DNA of 64,000 nt from Lelliottia sp. WAP21. GTDB lineage: Bacteria > Pseudomonadota > Gammaproteobacteria > Enterobacterales > Enterobacteriaceae. The notes beneath the pieces were generated by a model that searched no databases, was not told where the DNA came from, and saw only the letters and a list, made by a program, of their open reading frames with translations. Positions 48,520 through 58,431 of this stretch are shown one piece after another. The position numbers were made by a program, and so were the translations under genes. Every line of letters starts with the position of its first letter. The stretch's first letter is position 1. The stretch spans positions 1-64,000 of the forward strand of contig NZ_JAIWPG020000003.1 of the NCBI RefSeq assembly GCF_020532665.2. Reading direction: 5' to 3'.

Positions 48520-49293
48520 ATGCTGATCTTAATTTCACCTGCAAAGACGCTCGATTATCAAAGCCCTCTCGCCACCGAGCGTTATACCCAGCCTGAACTG
48601 CTGGACTATTCCCAACAGCTGATTCACGAGGCGCGCAAGCTCTCCGCCCCACAAATCGGCAAACTGATGGGCATCAGCGACAAGCTGGCCGATCTTAACG
48701 CGACCCGTTTCCATGACTGGCAGCCTGATTTTACGCCGTCGAATGCGCGCCAGGCACTTCTCGCCTTCAAAGGCGATGTCTACACGGGCTTACGAGCAGA
48801 AACCTTCAGCGAAGCGGATTTCGATTTTGCGCAAACCCATCTGCGTATGCTGTCTGGTTTGTACGGCGTGCTGCGGCCTCTGGACCTTATGCAACCCTAT
48901 CGTCTTGAGATGGGTATTCGCCTGGCCAATACCAAAGGCAAAGATCTGTACCAGTTCTGGGGCGATATCATCACCAACAAGCTCAATGATGCGCTACGTG
49001 CACAGGGCGATAGCGTGGTCATTAACCTGGCCTCCGACGAATACTACAAATCAGTCAAGCCGAAACAACTTAATGCAGAGATCGTCAAACCTGTCTTCCT
49101 GGATGAGAAAAACGGCACGTTTAAAGTGATCAGTTTCTACGCCAAAAAGGCGCGAGGACTGATGAGCCGTTACATCATAGAAAATCGCCTCACTCAACCC
49201 GAACAGCTTAAGACGTTTGACAGTGAAGGTTATTTCTTTGATGCCGAGGCCTCAGCGAACGGTGAGATGGTGTTCAAACGGCACGAGCAGTAG
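48520..49293 (+). CDS. yaaA: Peroxide stress protein YaaA
   Basis: OxyR-regulated protein that lowers intracellular unincorporated iron and limits DNA damage under hydrogen peroxide in E. coli; UPF0246/DUF328 family. It is 257 residues (E. coli 258). Family blocks: [13 protein letters not shown] at the start, [38 protein letters not shown] and [22 protein letters not shown] precedes the ATG. Confidence 0.95.
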   Translation: MLILISPAKTLDYQSPLATERYTQPELLDYSQQLIHEARKLSAPQIGKLMGISDKLADLNATRFHDWQPDFTPSNARQALLAFKGDVYTGLRAETFSEADFDFAQTHLRMLSGLYGVLRPLDLMQPYRLEMGIRLANTKGKDLYQFWGDIITNKLNDALRAQGDSVVINLASDEYYKSVKPKQLNAEIVKPVFLDEKNGTFKVISFYAKKARGLMSRYIIENRLTQPEQLKTFDSEGYFFDAEASANGEMVFKRHEQ

Positions 49294-49327
49294 CGCCGGA
49301 TAGCCCCGTTCTTCGGATGAAGGCGTA

Positions 49328-49348
49328 CCCTCTCCCGGTGGGAGAGGG
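49328..49348. repeat. CCCTCTCCC hairpin after yaaA
   Basis: Perfect nine-bp stem CCCTCTCCC/GGGAGAGGG with a GGT loop in the gap between convergent yaaA and yaaX. It closely resembles the apaH-folA hairpin at 7782-7817, so it may be a dispersed intergenic element that also acts as a terminator. Confidence 0.6.
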
Positions 49349-49378
49349 CTGGCGTAAAAGACCCAGACGATAGCTCCC

Positions 49379-49675
49379 TTAACGGTGCTTCCAGTCTTTC
49401 CCCGGATGATGGTCATCATGATGGTCGTCGTGACCACGATCGTGACGATCGCGATGTTCATCATGCGGATGCCAGCGATTCTCGCGCCATTCATAATGCG
49501 AGCGCCACCAGTCATGATCGCGCCAGCGACCGCCGTCCCAGTACTGCCCTCGATTATCCTGATCGCCAATGTGCAGTTTCACCGCTGGCACAAGGGTGAT
49601 TTCAGAGGCCTGTACCACCATGGGAGCGACCAGCATCAGTGAAAGCGCGATAAGTGCAGGTTTCAGTTTAGACAT
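49379..49675 (-). CDS. yaaX: DUF2502 periplasmic protein YaaX
   Basis: Small secreted protein of unknown function, 98 residues from the ATG at 49675, equal to E. coli YaaX. The signal peptide (SKLKPALIALSLMLVAPMVV, cleaved after VQA near residue 23) is followed by EITLVPAVKLHIGDQDNRG, tryptophan-rich repeats and a His/Asp-rich tail (HDRGHDDHHDDHHPGK) that could bind metal; in E. coli this tail is proline- and histidine-rich. GGAGTCACC precedes the start; in-frame codons up to 49792 are not conserved. Confidence 0.9.
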   Translation of the reverse strand: MSKLKPALIALSLMLVAPMVVQASEITLVPAVKLHIGDQDNRGQYWDGGRWRDHDWWRSHYEWRENRWHPHDEHRDRHDRGHDDHHDDHHPGKDWKHR

Positions 49676-49834
49676 AGGTGACTCCTTCATATTCTTGCCC
49701 GACATGGGCCGATAACTGAAGGTTACGTGAGGGGAACCGGGGATGTTATTCTCTGCAATCCTATTCTCTAAGTGACCGCATTTATTGGGCATTTCTGCAT
49801 TTTTCCTGCTTTTTTTCTCCTTAATTTCTTCACA

Positions 49835-49866
49835 AAAAAGCCGGGAGGCACTGCGCCTTACCCGGC
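49835..49866 (-). terminator. thr operon terminator
   Basis: Stem GCCGGG/CCCGGC enclosing an inner GGC-ACT/GCC pairing, followed on the minus strand by TTTTTT (49834-49839), about 28 bp past the thrC stop. Confidence 0.8.
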
Positions 49867-49894
49867 CTAAAAAAAGGTTATCGACGCGCCGATC

Positions 49895-51181
49895 TTACCC
49901 GCGCGTCATCATCAACTTACGCAGCGCGGCAAAATCCGCAGGCAGTTCATGAGACAACAGCGGCAGATCAGCGCGGTCCGCCAGCTCTTTTGGCAGCGGA
50001 AGGGACTCGCCCAGGATCTCATCCACACTCTCTTTAAACTTCGCCGGATGCGCGGTGCCCAGGAACAGGCCATATTCGCCCGGATTCAGCTGGTCGCGCA
50101 ACGCACGGTAGGCAATCGCCGCATGCGGTTCAGAGGTATACCCCACCGCTTTCAGCTCACGCATTGTGGCTTTGGTGGTTTCATCCGTTACTGCCGCATA
50201 GCCAAGATCGCCCAGTCGCCAAATCTTGCGACGGAACAGCTCTTCGACACGAGGCCAGTTGTTCGGCTGGCTCACGTCCATCGCGTTAGAGAGCGTGGCT
50301 TTGGTTGCATTCGGCGCCCACGTCCCGTCTTTAAGGAAGCGCGGCACCGTGTCGTTGGCGTTGGTCGCGGCGATAAAACGCTTCACCGGCAGACCCAGTG
50401 ATTTCGCCAGCAGACCCGCAGTCAGATCGCCGAAGTTACCGCTCGGCACGGAGATCACCAGTTGATTGCGTGCTTCCTGAGGCAGTTGTGCCACCGCTTC
50501 GAAGTAATAGCAAATCTGCGCCAGAAGACGGCTGATATTAATGGAGTTAGCCGAGTTTAAGCCCAGTGCGGCTTTCAGCTCTTCGTCATCAAAGGCCTGT
50601 TTGACCAGAGCCTGACAGGCATCAAAGTCACCGTCGATGGCAACCGTTTCAATATTGCCACCCAGGGTACAGAACAGTTTTTCCTGTAACGGGCTGATTT
50701 TACCCTTTGGATAGAGGATAACGACGCGCACGTTCTTCAGGCCGTAGAAGGCATGCGCCACCGCCGCCCCCGTATCCCCGGAGGTTGCGGTCAGAATGGT
50801 CACCGGTTTGTCGCCGCTGATATGGGTCAGCATTTGCGCCATAAAGCGGCCGCCAAAGTCCTTGAACGCCAGCGTCGGGCCATGGAACAACTCCAGACAG
50901 CCAATGTCGGGTTCAACCGATTTCACCGGCGCCGGGAAGGTAAATGCCGTACGGACACGCTCTTCCAGCAGCTCCTGCGGAATCTCTTCACCGATAAAGG
51001 CGGAGACGATTTTGGCGCTACGGCTGACAAAATCCTGCTTCAGCATGTCGTCAATTTCGGTCAGGGAAAATTCAGGCAGATCGTGCGGGAAAAACAGCCC
51101 CTGATTTTTGCCCAATCCTTGCGTCACGGCCTGCGCAAAGCTGACCTGCTCGTTATGATCTTTAAGGTTATAGAGTTTCAT
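49895..51181 (-). CDS. thrC: Threonine synthase
   Basis: PLP enzyme converting O-phosphohomoserine to threonine. It is 428 residues, the same as E. coli. FGPTLAFKDFGG-type PLP lysine motif (FHGPTLAFKDFGGRFMAQ) and the phosphate-binding SGDTGAAVAHAF and VPSGNFGDLTAG loops are present. Third structural gene of thrABC, three bases after thrB. Confidence 0.98.
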   Translation of the reverse strand: MKLYNLKDHNEQVSFAQAVTQGLGKNQGLFFPHDLPEFSLTEIDDMLKQDFVSRSAKIVSAFIGEEIPQELLEERVRTAFTFPAPVKSVEPDIGCLELFHGPTLAFKDFGGRFMAQMLTHISGDKPVTILTATSGDTGAAVAHAFYGLKNVRVVILYPKGKISPLQEKLFCTLGGNIETVAIDGDFDACQALVKQAFDDEELKAALGLNSANSINISRLLAQICYYFEAVAQLPQEARNQLVISVPSGNFGDLTAGLLAKSLGLPVKRFIAATNANDTVPRFLKDGTWAPNATKATLSNAMDVSQPNNWPRVEELFRRKIWRLGDLGYAAVTDETTKATMRELKAVGYTSEPHAAIAYRALRDQLNPGEYGLFLGTAHPAKFKESVDEILGESLPLPKELADRADLPLLSHELPADFAALRKLMMTRG

Positions 51182-51184
51182 CGT

Positions 51185-52114
51185 TTATCCCAGTACTCGT
51201 GCGCCTGCCGTGTCCAGACGGCAAATATGAACAAAGCCTTCCTGATTTTGCAGGTAGTGTTTAGTCAGCCAGTCGGCCACGCGCTGCGCGGTGTCGGGCT
51301 TATCGCATAGTGCAAAGAGCGTCGGGCCTGAGCCAGAAATCCCGCAGGCCTGTGCGCCGATATCCATCGATGCCTGACGCGCTTCATTAAAGCCCGGCAG
51401 CAGTTTGGTGCGATACGGCTCGGCAATCACATCTTTCATCAGCTTCGCGGCTAGCGCAGGCTGACGGGTATAACAGGCATGAATAAACCCGGCAAGATGC
51501 CGGCCATGCGCGATGCAGTCCTGTCGACGATACTGCGCGGGCAGAATCGCGCGAGCTTCCGCAGTGGAGACTTTGATCCCCGGATAGGCTAACACCCACA
51601 GCCATTCATCAAAGCCTGGCACTTGCTGGCTGATGATGCCGTTTTCTTCAATCATCAACTGCATGCCCCCCAGGAAACAGGGGGCGACGTTGTCGTAATG
51701 AATACTGCCGGAAATACGGCCTTCCAGCTCACCCATCAGGGATAAGAGGCGGTTATTATTCAGTGGCTTACCGCAGTGTTCGTTCATTGCCACCAGGGCG
51801 GCCACAACCGAACACGCGCTGGAACCCAGCCCAGAGCCAATCGGCATGCTTTTCTCAAGGGTCATTGTGACGGGGACATTTTTGCCAATTTCCTGGCAGA
51901 AGCGTTCCCAGCACTGATAAACAATATTTTCCCGCGGCTCCACGGGCAATTTGCTGGCAAAACGGCCCACGTTGATGAGGCTGAAACTCTCCGCCGCGTC
52001 GACAGTAACTGTATCGCCCAGAAGCGATCCATCCACCGGCGTGACCGCCGCGCCCAGGACGTCAAATCCGACGCTCATATTGGCGCTGGAAGCCGGGGCA
52101 TACACTTTGACCAT
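51185..52114 (-). CDS. thrB: Homoserine kinase
   Basis: GHMP-family kinase that phosphorylates homoserine. It is 309 residues, the same as E. coli. N-terminal [20 protein letters not shown] and the ATP-binding [19 protein letters not shown] (GLGSS) motif are clear, with the C-terminal [12 protein letters not shown] motif 3. It starts one base after the thrA stop. Confidence 0.98.
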   Translation of the reverse strand: MVKVYAPASSANMSVGFDVLGAAVTPVDGSLLGDTVTVDAAESFSLINVGRFASKLPVEPRENIVYQCWERFCQEIGKNVPVTMTLEKSMPIGSGLGSSACSVVAALVAMNEHCGKPLNNNRLLSLMGELEGRISGSIHYDNVAPCFLGGMQLMIEENGIISQQVPGFDEWLWVLAYPGIKVSTAEARAILPAQYRRQDCIAHGRHLAGFIHACYTRQPALAAKLMKDVIAEPYRTKLLPGFNEARQASMDIGAQACGISGSGPTLFALCDKPDTAQRVADWLTKHYLQNQEGFVHICRLDTAGARVLG

Positions 52115-52115
52115 C

Positions 52116-54578
52116 TTAAACTCCTAACTTCCATGACAGGGTACGCAACAGATCGGCAAATACGCCCGCCGCCGTCACATCGTTCCCTGCGCCGTACCCG
52201 CGTAAGACCAGCGGCAGCGGCTGATAATAGTGGCTGTAAAACGCGAGGGCGTTTTCGCCGTTTTTCACTTTGTATAGCGGATCGTTACCGTCCACTTCAG
52301 CTATCTTCACGCGGCAGACGCCGTCGTCTTCAATGTTGCCAACATAGCGCAATACCTTGCCTTCATCACGGGCTTTCGCGACCCGGGCGGCAAACTCATC
52401 GTCCAGCGCCGGTAAACGGTCCATAAAGGCGGCCACGTCTCCGCTGTCGTCAAACGTGTTTGGCAGTACAGGTTCAATCACGATATCCGAAAGCTCAAGC
52501 TCGCGACCGGTTTCGCGGGCCAGGATCAACAGCTTGCGCGCAACGTCCATTCCGGAAAGATCGTCGCGTGGATCCGGCTCGGTATAACCCAGCTCACGTG
52601 CGGCGCGCGTCGCTTCTGACAGGCTCATCCCTTCATCCAGCTTGCCGAAGATAAACGACAGCGAGCCGGAAAGGATCCCCGAGAAACGCTGCAGCTCATC
52701 ACCCGCGTTAAGCAGGTTTTGCAGGTTCTCAATGACCGGCAGGCCCGCCCCCACGTTGGTATCGTAGAGGAATTTACGCCGTGACTTACTGGCCGCAAGA
52801 CGTAACTGGTGGTAATACGCCATCGACGAGGTATTCGCCTTTTTGTTCGGCGTCACTACGTGGAAGCCTTCACGCAGGAAATCAGCGTATTGATCCGCCA
52901 CCGCCTGGTGCGAGGTACAGTCGACGATGACCGGGTTCAGCAGATGGTACTCTTTCACCAGACGAATCAGGCGCCCCAGGTTAAACGGCTCTTTGGCCTC
53001 AGCCATCTCAGCCTGCCAGTTCTCCAGGCTTAACCCGTGAACGTTGGTCAGCAGCGCCCTGGAGTTGGCAATCCCGCATACGCGCAGATCGATATGCTTA
53101 CTCTTCAGCCAGCTCTGCTGACGTTTCAGCTGCTCCAGCAGCGCGCCGCCGACACCGCCGACGCCAATCAGGAAGACCTCAATCACCTGATCGGTATTGA
53201 ACAGCATTTGATGCGTCACACGCACACCCGTGGTCGCATCGTCGTTATTCACCACCACCGAAATCGACCGCTCTGATGAACCCTGAGCAATCGCCACGAT
53301 ATTGATATTGGCGCGAGCGAGCGCCGCAAAGAATTTTGCGGAGATCCCGCGCAGCGTCCGCATCCCGTCACCGACCACGGAGATGATCGCCAGGCGCTCC
53401 TGAATTGACAGAGGCTCCAGAAGCTCCTCTTTTAGCTCCAGATAGAACTCCTCTTCCAGCGCACGGCGGGCACGCAAACAATCACCCTGATGGACGCAGA
53501 AGCTGATGCTGTATTCAGAAGAGGACTGGGTGATCAACACGACCGAGATACCGTTGCGTGACATGGCGGCAAAAACGCGCGCTGCCATGCCGACCATCCC
53601 TTTCATGCCCGGGCCAGACACGCTGAACATCGCCATATTATTCAGGTTTGAAATGCCTTTTACCGGCAGGTCGTCCTCTTCATGGCTGGCGCCAATCAGC
53701 GTTCCCGGTGCCTGTGGGTTACCGGTGTTTTTGATCAGGCAAGGGATCTGGAATTGCGCAATAGGTGAAATGGTGCGTGGGTGAAGCACTTTCGCGCCGA
53801 AGTACGACAGCTCCATCGCTTCCTGGTAGGACATGGATTTCAGCAATCTGGCATCGGGCACCTGACGTGGATCGCAGGTATAGACGCCATCGACGTCTGT
53901 CCAGATTTCACAGCAGTCGGCACGCAGGCAGGCAGCCAGTACGGCAGCCGAGTAGTCTGAACCGTTGCGCCCCAGCACAACCAGCTCGCCCTTTTCGTTT
54001 CCGGCGGTAAAGCCCGCCATCAGAATCATATGGTCAGACGGAATTTTGCTGGCAGCGATGCGGCGAGTGGATTCGGCAATATCCACGGTGGATTCGAGGT
54101 AATGTCCAACGGCCAGCAATTTTTCAACGGGATCGATAACGGTAACGCTGTGACCACGGGCCTCCAGCAGGCCAGCCATGATCGCGATGGAGAGTTTTTC
54201 GCCACGGCAGATGAGCGCAGCATTGATGCTGTCCGGACACTGCCCCAGCAGGCTGATTCCATGCAAAACGTGTTTGATCTGAGCAAACTCTTGCTCCACA
54301 AAGGCTTTCAGTTGGGCAAGAGGGAAACCCGGCTGGATCTCCGCCAGCCCCTGCAGCAACTCGGCAAAAATACGCTCGGCGTCACTGATGTTCGGGAAGG
54401 CATCCTGACCACCGATGGTTTTTTCAATCATCGCCACCAGATGGTTGGTTATTTTCGCCGGGGCAGAGAGGACGGTCGCAACCTGCCCCTGCCTGGCATT
54501 GCTTTCCAGGATGTCGGCAACACGCAGAAAACGTTCTGCATTTGCCACTGATGTACCGCCGAACTTCAACACTCGCAT
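52116..54578 (-). CDS. thrA: Bifunctional aspartokinase I / homoserine dehydrogenase I
   Basis: Catalyses the first and third steps from aspartate to threonine and is feedback-inhibited by threonine. It is 820 residues, the same as E. coli. The aspartokinase domain starts [19 protein letters not shown] regulatory domains lie around 310-460 ([34 protein letters not shown]); the homoserine dehydrogenase domain begins [16 protein letters not shown] and contains [16 protein letters not shown] and [31 protein letters not shown]. Transcription is controlled by the leader peptide and attenuator upstream. Confidence 0.98.
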   Translation of the reverse strand: MRVLKFGGTSVANAERFLRVADILESNARQGQVATVLSAPAKITNHLVAMIEKTIGGQDAFPNISDAERIFAELLQGLAEIQPGFPLAQLKAFVEQEFAQIKHVLHGISLLGQCPDSINAALICRGEKLSIAIMAGLLEARGHSVTVIDPVEKLLAVGHYLESTVDIAESTRRIAASKIPSDHMILMAGFTAGNEKGELVVLGRNGSDYSAAVLAACLRADCCEIWTDVDGVYTCDPRQVPDARLLKSMSYQEAMELSYFGAKVLHPRTISPIAQFQIPCLIKNTGNPQAPGTLIGASHEEDDLPVKGISNLNNMAMFSVSGPGMKGMVGMAARVFAAMSRNGISVVLITQSSSEYSISFCVHQGDCLRARRALEEEFYLELKEELLEPLSIQERLAIISVVGDGMRTLRGISAKFFAALARANINIVAIAQGSSERSISVVVNNDDATTGVRVTHQMLFNTDQVIEVFLIGVGGVGGALLEQLKRQQSWLKSKHIDLRVCGIANSRALLTNVHGLSLENWQAEMAEAKEPFNLGRLIRLVKEYHLLNPVIVDCTSHQAVADQYADFLREGFHVVTPNKKANTSSMAYYHQLRLAASKSRRKFLYDTNVGAGLPVIENLQNLLNAGDELQRFSGILSGSLSFIFGKLDEGMSLSEATRAARELGYTEPDPRDDLSGMDVARKLLILARETGRELELSDIVIEPVLPNTFDDSGDVAAFMDRLPALDDEFAARVAKARDEGKVLRYVGNIEDDGVCRVKIAEVDGNDPLYKVKNGENALAFYSHYYQPLPLVLRGYGAGNDVTAAGVFADLLRTLSWKLGV

Positions 54579-54602
54579 GGTATTACCTCATTTCCTTTAG
54601 CC

Positions 54603-54641
54603 GAAAAAAAAGCCCGCACTGGTTAGGTGCGGGCTTTTTTC
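54603..54641 (-). terminator. thr operon attenuator
   Basis: Nine-bp stem AGCCCGCAC/GTGCGGGCT, loop TGGTTAG, flanked by runs of A and T, between thrL and thrA. On the minus strand it ends in eight T residues. It is equivalent to the E. coli thr attenuator. Confidence 0.9.
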
Positions 54642-54659
54642 TGTTTTTCCTGTTACGCG

Positions 54660-54728
54660 TCAGCCCGCATCGTTACCTGTGGTAATGATGATGGTTGTTG
54701 TAATGGTGGTGGTGCTGATGCGATTCAT
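54660..54728 (-). CDS. thrL: thr operon leader peptide
   Basis: A 22-residue peptide read from ATG at 54728 to TGA at 54660, starting MNRISTTTITTT and ending TTGNDAG. It has eight Thr and five Ile codons, including an Ile-Ile-Ile run; E. coli ThrL (21 residues) has eight Thr and four Ile. Ribosome stalling at these codons when charged threonyl- or isoleucyl-tRNA is scarce would prevent the attenuator from forming. Confidence 0.95.
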   Translation of the reverse strand: MNRISTTTITTTIIITTGNDAG

Positions 54729-54777
54729 GGATGTTGTGTGCCTGTCATTATTATCTGTCTGTCCTGTATCCTTTTAG

Positions 54778-54805
54778 GGTTAAAGTATCCGACACCTGAA
54801 GTCAA
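54778..54805 (-). promoter_or_regulatory. thr operon promoter
   Basis: On the minus strand TTGACT (54800-54805) is followed 12 bp later by TACTTTAACC (54778-54787), the same spacing and -10 region as the E. coli thrL promoter. The DNA from 54806 to 54938 contains no gene that I can support. Confidence 0.75.
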
Positions 54806-54938
54806 TTAATTTTTAAATTGCCCACCGTTCGCGCGCCTCTGCCGACGCGCTGTAGCCCGTTTACTTTCATCCAGAAACATCCAGTTGCAACCCTTATCAA
54901 CAGCCCCTTCAACCATAATAAAAAAGCATCTCAGAATT

Positions 54939-55625
54939 TTATTCTGGCAATTTTTTTTCAATATCATGCAGCAACTGGTGCAGCATTGCGGTGTCTCGCT
55001 GTGTCAGAAGCCCCAAACGCTGGTGCAACCAGTCAGCCAGTTTTTGGTCGTCTGCAACATCCAGGCGAGACATCAGCGCCTGCGTACGTGAACGCAAGGC
55101 CCGCAGTTGATTTTCATCGGCGGCATTCGCAGCAGGTGCCGGAATTTGCATTAAGGACGCTAATTGATAGCAGTACACCATCACCGCCTGGCCTAAATTG
55201 AGCGAGGGGTAATCGGCCACCATCGGCACACCGGTCAACACATCCGCCAGCTCCAGCTCTTCATTGGTGAGGCCCGAATCTTCACGACCAAACACCAGTG
55301 CAGCCCTCGTTAACCAACTGCTTTTTTCCATCAGTATCGGCAGCAGTTCAACCGGCGTAGCGTAGTGATGAAACTTCGCCCGACTCCGCGCCGTGGTCGC
55401 AACGGTGAAAGAAACATCCTGCAGAGCGTCAGCCAGCGTAGGGTAAGTCGTTATGTTATCTAGAATTTCTCCCGACCCGTGCGCAACCCATCGCGCCGCC
55501 GGTTCACGATGCGCGTCACTGGCAACAATACGCAGATCGGTAAAACCCATGGTCTTCATTGCCCGGGCGGCGGCGCCAATATTTTCGGCTCTTGCTGGCG
55601 AAACCAGCACTATCGATAAGTGCAT
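54939..55625 (-). CDS. yjtD: SPOUT-family tRNA/rRNA methyltransferase YjtD (LasT)
   Basis: TrmH/TrmJ-like RNA 2'-O-methyltransferase family, 228 residues as in E. coli LasT. The knot motifs are visible: LVSPARAENIGAAARAMKTMGF (motif 1 with the catalytic Arg region), ALVFGREDSGLTNEEL (motif 2) and SLNLGQAVMVYCYQL (motif 3). The RNA target of LasT is not firmly known. The 399 bases upstream to yjjY show no further gene. Confidence 0.92.
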   Translation of the reverse strand: MHLSIVLVSPARAENIGAAARAMKTMGFTDLRIVASDAHREPAARWVAHGSGEILDNITTYPTLADALQDVSFTVATTARSRAKFHHYATPVELLPILMEKSSWLTRAALVFGREDSGLTNEELELADVLTGVPMVADYPSLNLGQAVMVYCYQLASLMQIPAPAANAADENQLRALRSRTQALMSRLDVADDQKLADWLHQRLGLLTQRDTAMLHQLLHDIEKKLPE

Positions 55626-56024
55626 TTATGCTCTCTTTCTAATCAGTTAGCGGATAAAAATGTGATGTGCTTCAACATATTACGCAGCGCGAATTTACAA
55701 AATTGCAACACAAATCACCGAAATCGCGTTTCATGACAAATTAAAAAGGCTAAACTGTTCTGAGACGGAACTATCAGTGATAATGTTAACAGATGCTGCT
55801 TATCCTCATGTTTACTAATGATAATAAGGGTATTGATACGCTTTTTGAATTGGATTCACATCGTTTATTAATCAAGATCCGCAACTAGTTGGTTTATTGA
55901 AAAATTGTGACAAAGGCTACCATTCAGATACGATGATTTCATCAAAGTGTTATCGTGCTACAATTGAACTTGATATATGTCAACGAAGCGTAGTTTTATT
56001 GGGTGTCCAGTGTCACTTAGCCTG

Positions 56025-56165
56025 TTATGTTGCTGTTAAAATGGTTAGGATGACAGCCGTTTTTGACACTGTCGGGTTCAGAGGGAAAGTACCCACGACC
56101 AAGCTAATGATGTTGTTGACGTTGATGGAAAGTGCATCAAGAACGCAATTACGTACTTTAGTCAC
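56025..56165 (-). CDS. yjjY: YjjY, conserved 46-residue protein with GTG start
   Basis: Small ORF next to arcA, read from GTG at 56165 to TAA at 56025. The translation starts MTKVRNCVLDALSINVNN and ends AVILTILTAT, nearly identical to my memory of E. coli YjjY (one visible change, PLNPT for PQDPT). It is 46 residues, partly hydrophobic and of unknown function. Such strong conservation over 46 codons argues that it is translated, or that the DNA is constrained as arcA upstream sequence. Confidence 0.75.
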   Translation of the reverse strand: MTKVRNCVLDALSINVNNIISLVVGTFPLNPTVSKTAVILTILTAT

Positions 56166-56260
56166 GTTAGCCCGGTCATGTTAATTTGCGACATGCATCA
56201 GGCAGGTCAGGGACTTTTGTACTTCCTGTTTCGATTTAGTTGGCAATTTAGGTAGCAAAC

Positions 56261-56977
56261 ATGCAGACCCCGCACATTCTTATCGTTGAAGACGAGTTGG
56301 TAACACGCAACACGTTGAAGAGCATTTTCGAAGCAGAAGGCTACGATGTCTTTGAAGCGACCGATGGCGCAGAAATGCATCAGATCCTTTCTGAAAATGA
56401 TATCAATCTGGTGATTATGGATATCAACCTGCCCGGGAAAAACGGCCTTCTGCTGGCACGCGAGCTGCGTGAACAGGCGAACGTCGCATTAATGTTCCTG
56501 ACAGGTCGTGATAATGAAGTCGATAAAATCCTGGGCCTGGAAATTGGCGCAGATGACTACATCACCAAGCCGTTTAATCCGCGCGAATTAACCATTCGTG
56601 CACGCAACCTGCTATCCCGTACCATGAACCTGGGTACCGTAAGCGAAGAGCGCCGCAGCGTTGACAGTTATAAATTCAACGGCTGGGAACTTGATATCAA
56701 TAGTCGTTCACTGGTCAGCCCTAACGGTGAACAATATAAGCTGCCGCGCAGTGAATTCCGCGCCATGCTGCACTTCTGCGAAAATCCGGGCAAGATCCAG
56801 TCCCGTGCAGAACTGCTGAAGAAAATGACCGGCCGTGAGCTTAAGCCACACGACCGTACTGTTGATGTGACCATTCGTCGTATTCGTAAGCACTTCGAAT
56901 CCACACCAGATACACCTGAAATCATCGCCACTATTCATGGCGAAGGTTACCGCTTCTGCGGCGAATTGCAGGAATAA
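56261..56977 (+). CDS. arcA: Response regulator ArcA
   Basis: OmpR-family regulator of the ArcB/ArcA system that represses aerobic metabolism under low oxygen. It is 238 residues, the same as E. coli. The receiver domain has the acidic pocket VEDE, phospho-Asp54 in [13 protein letters not shown], Thr in FLTGRD and Lys in [13 protein letters not shown]; the winged-helix domain includes [13 protein letters not shown] and [15 protein letters not shown] 5' region of several hundred bases separates it from yjtD and contains yjjY on the other strand. Confidence 0.98.
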   Translation: MQTPHILIVEDELVTRNTLKSIFEAEGYDVFEATDGAEMHQILSENDINLVIMDINLPGKNGLLLARELREQANVALMFLTGRDNEVDKILGLEIGADDYITKPFNPRELTIRARNLLSRTMNLGTVSEERRSVDSYKFNGWELDINSRSLVSPNGEQYKLPRSEFRAMLHFCENPGKIQSRAELLKKMTGRELKPHDRTVDVTIRRIRKHFESTPDTPEIIATIHGEGYRFCGELQE

Positions 56978-56995
56978 TTCCGCTTTTCAGTCAGT

Positions 56996-57023
56996 AAAAA
57001 CGGCGCTTACGCGCCGTTTTTTT
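56996..57023. terminator. Bidirectional terminator between arcA and creD
   Basis: AAAAACGGCGC, loop TTAC, GCGCCGTTTTTTT: flanked by A and T runs so it can serve both convergent genes. It reaches the creD stop codon. Confidence 0.9.
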
Positions 57024-58374
57024 ATTTCCAGATCCGTAATGCATCATCGTCCGGCGACCCTGAAGGCAGCGGGCGTTTAGGCTGGGAAAGCGAATACCAG
57101 TCAAAGTGGCGAGTCAGATACATCACCGCAAACAGCGCCAGCACCAGTACGCCTGAACCGAGCAGCAGAGCACTGTCTTCCGACCGTAGCAGACACCACA
57201 TCACCGCATCCAGACTAAGCAAGGCAGCCACGAACAGGCCGCTTCGCGCCCAGCCTTTCAGGACGGCCTGCAAATACACGCCATTCATTAGCGCGGCAAC
57301 AAGGCTCGCCACGATCCACGCCGGAGTAAAACAAACGTGTTCTGACAGCGCCAGCAGCACCAGATAGAACAGGACCAGCGATAACCCCACCAGCAGATAT
57401 TGCATCGGATGCAGACTTAAATGGGTAAGGGTTTCGTAGACAAAAAACGCCATAAAGGTCAGAGCAATCAGCAAAATGGCATATTTAATGGCGCGATCGG
57501 TAAGTTGATACTGATCGGCTGGCGTTGCCACCATCACGCTAAAGGCCGGGAGTTGCCGCCATTCAGGCCCCTCCTGAGCGCTAAACTGGCTTTCGAGATC
57601 GTTAGCAAACCAGGTGCTCTGCCAGTGGGCCTGAAATCCAGAATCGCTAATCTCATGCTTTACGGGCAAATAGTTTCCCATAAAGCCCGGGTGGGGCCAG
57701 TTGCTGCTGAGATTAAGTTCGCTGTTGCGTCCTACCGGAACGACGTCAAGACTTCCGGTGCCGTTAAGCTTGAGAGACATCTCCAGCGCGAACGATTTAC
57801 CCTCCAGCATTTTTTGCGTCAATGGAATATGAATGCCGGGCAGATCGCCCGCCACACCCGAACCCGGCTCTATTGGCAGCGTTTCACCGTTTACCTTCGA
57901 GACCGTTACGGCACCTATACCCCGGGCATCTCCCACACTGACAACGATAAAAGGCTGCCCAAGCGAGATCGTTTCGCCTTTTAAGGAGGCCAGCTTTTCA
58001 GGGTTAAATTGCGCCTTGATCTTCAGATCGGAGCTCCAGATCTGTCCGTCATAGATACCAATGTTGCGTGATTCAACGTGCTGACTGCCGTCGATTAACA
58101 GGGATTCCGGCAGCAGAAAATGGAGATAACTGCGCTTGTGCTCGACCTCTTTTTTATCTTCAATCCGGTAATAAATTTCCGTCACGGGAATGGCGATCAC
58201 CGGGCCGGTTAACTGCTGTGAGCCGCTGGTGCTCTCCCGAAGCGCCTCTTCGACGCTGTGGCGATAGCTCACGCGTTCCGCAATTAAATTACCCACCATC
58301 ATCAGCGGGACTAACAACAGCAGGATGCACCCTAACAGCGTGCAGATTTTCCAGAACAGGGGGGATTTTTTCAT
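57022..58374 (-). CDS. creD: Inner membrane protein CreD
   Basis: Cell-envelope inner membrane protein, strongly induced by CreBC. It is 450 residues (E. coli 450). One N-terminal membrane segment (FWKICTLLGCILLLLVPLMMV) precedes a large periplasmic domain, and four to six membrane segments follow from about residue 295 (YAILLIALTFMAFFVYETLTHLSLHPMQYLLVGLSLVLFY). A cre tag lies upstream. Its molecular function is not established. Confidence 0.95.
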   Translation of the reverse strand: MKKSPLFWKICTLLGCILLLLVPLMMVGNLIAERVSYRHSVEEALRESTSGSQQLTGPVIAIPVTEIYYRIEDKKEVEHKRSYLHFLLPESLLIDGSQHVESRNIGIYDGQIWSSDLKIKAQFNPEKLASLKGETISLGQPFIVVSVGDARGIGAVTVSKVNGETLPIEPGSGVAGDLPGIHIPLTQKMLEGKSFALEMSLKLNGTGSLDVVPVGRNSELNLSSNWPHPGFMGNYLPVKHEISDSGFQAHWQSTWFANDLESQFSAQEGPEWRQLPAFSVMVATPADQYQLTDRAIKYAILLIALTFMAFFVYETLTHLSLHPMQYLLVGLSLVLFYLVLLALSEHVCFTPAWIVASLVAALMNGVYLQAVLKGWARSGLFVAALLSLDAVMWCLLRSEDSALLLGSGVLVLALFAVMYLTRHFDWYSLSQPKRPLPSGSPDDDALRIWK

Positions 58375-58431
58375 GACCTTCTCCTTAGTGATGGCAGGAG
58401 CTTAACGAGGCCATGTGCGGTGAGTTTGAAG

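Noticed and set aside
55897-56184. 95-codon plus-strand ORF upstream of arcA
   Set aside because: It runs antisense to the conserved yjjY frame, and the conserved protein is on the minus strand.
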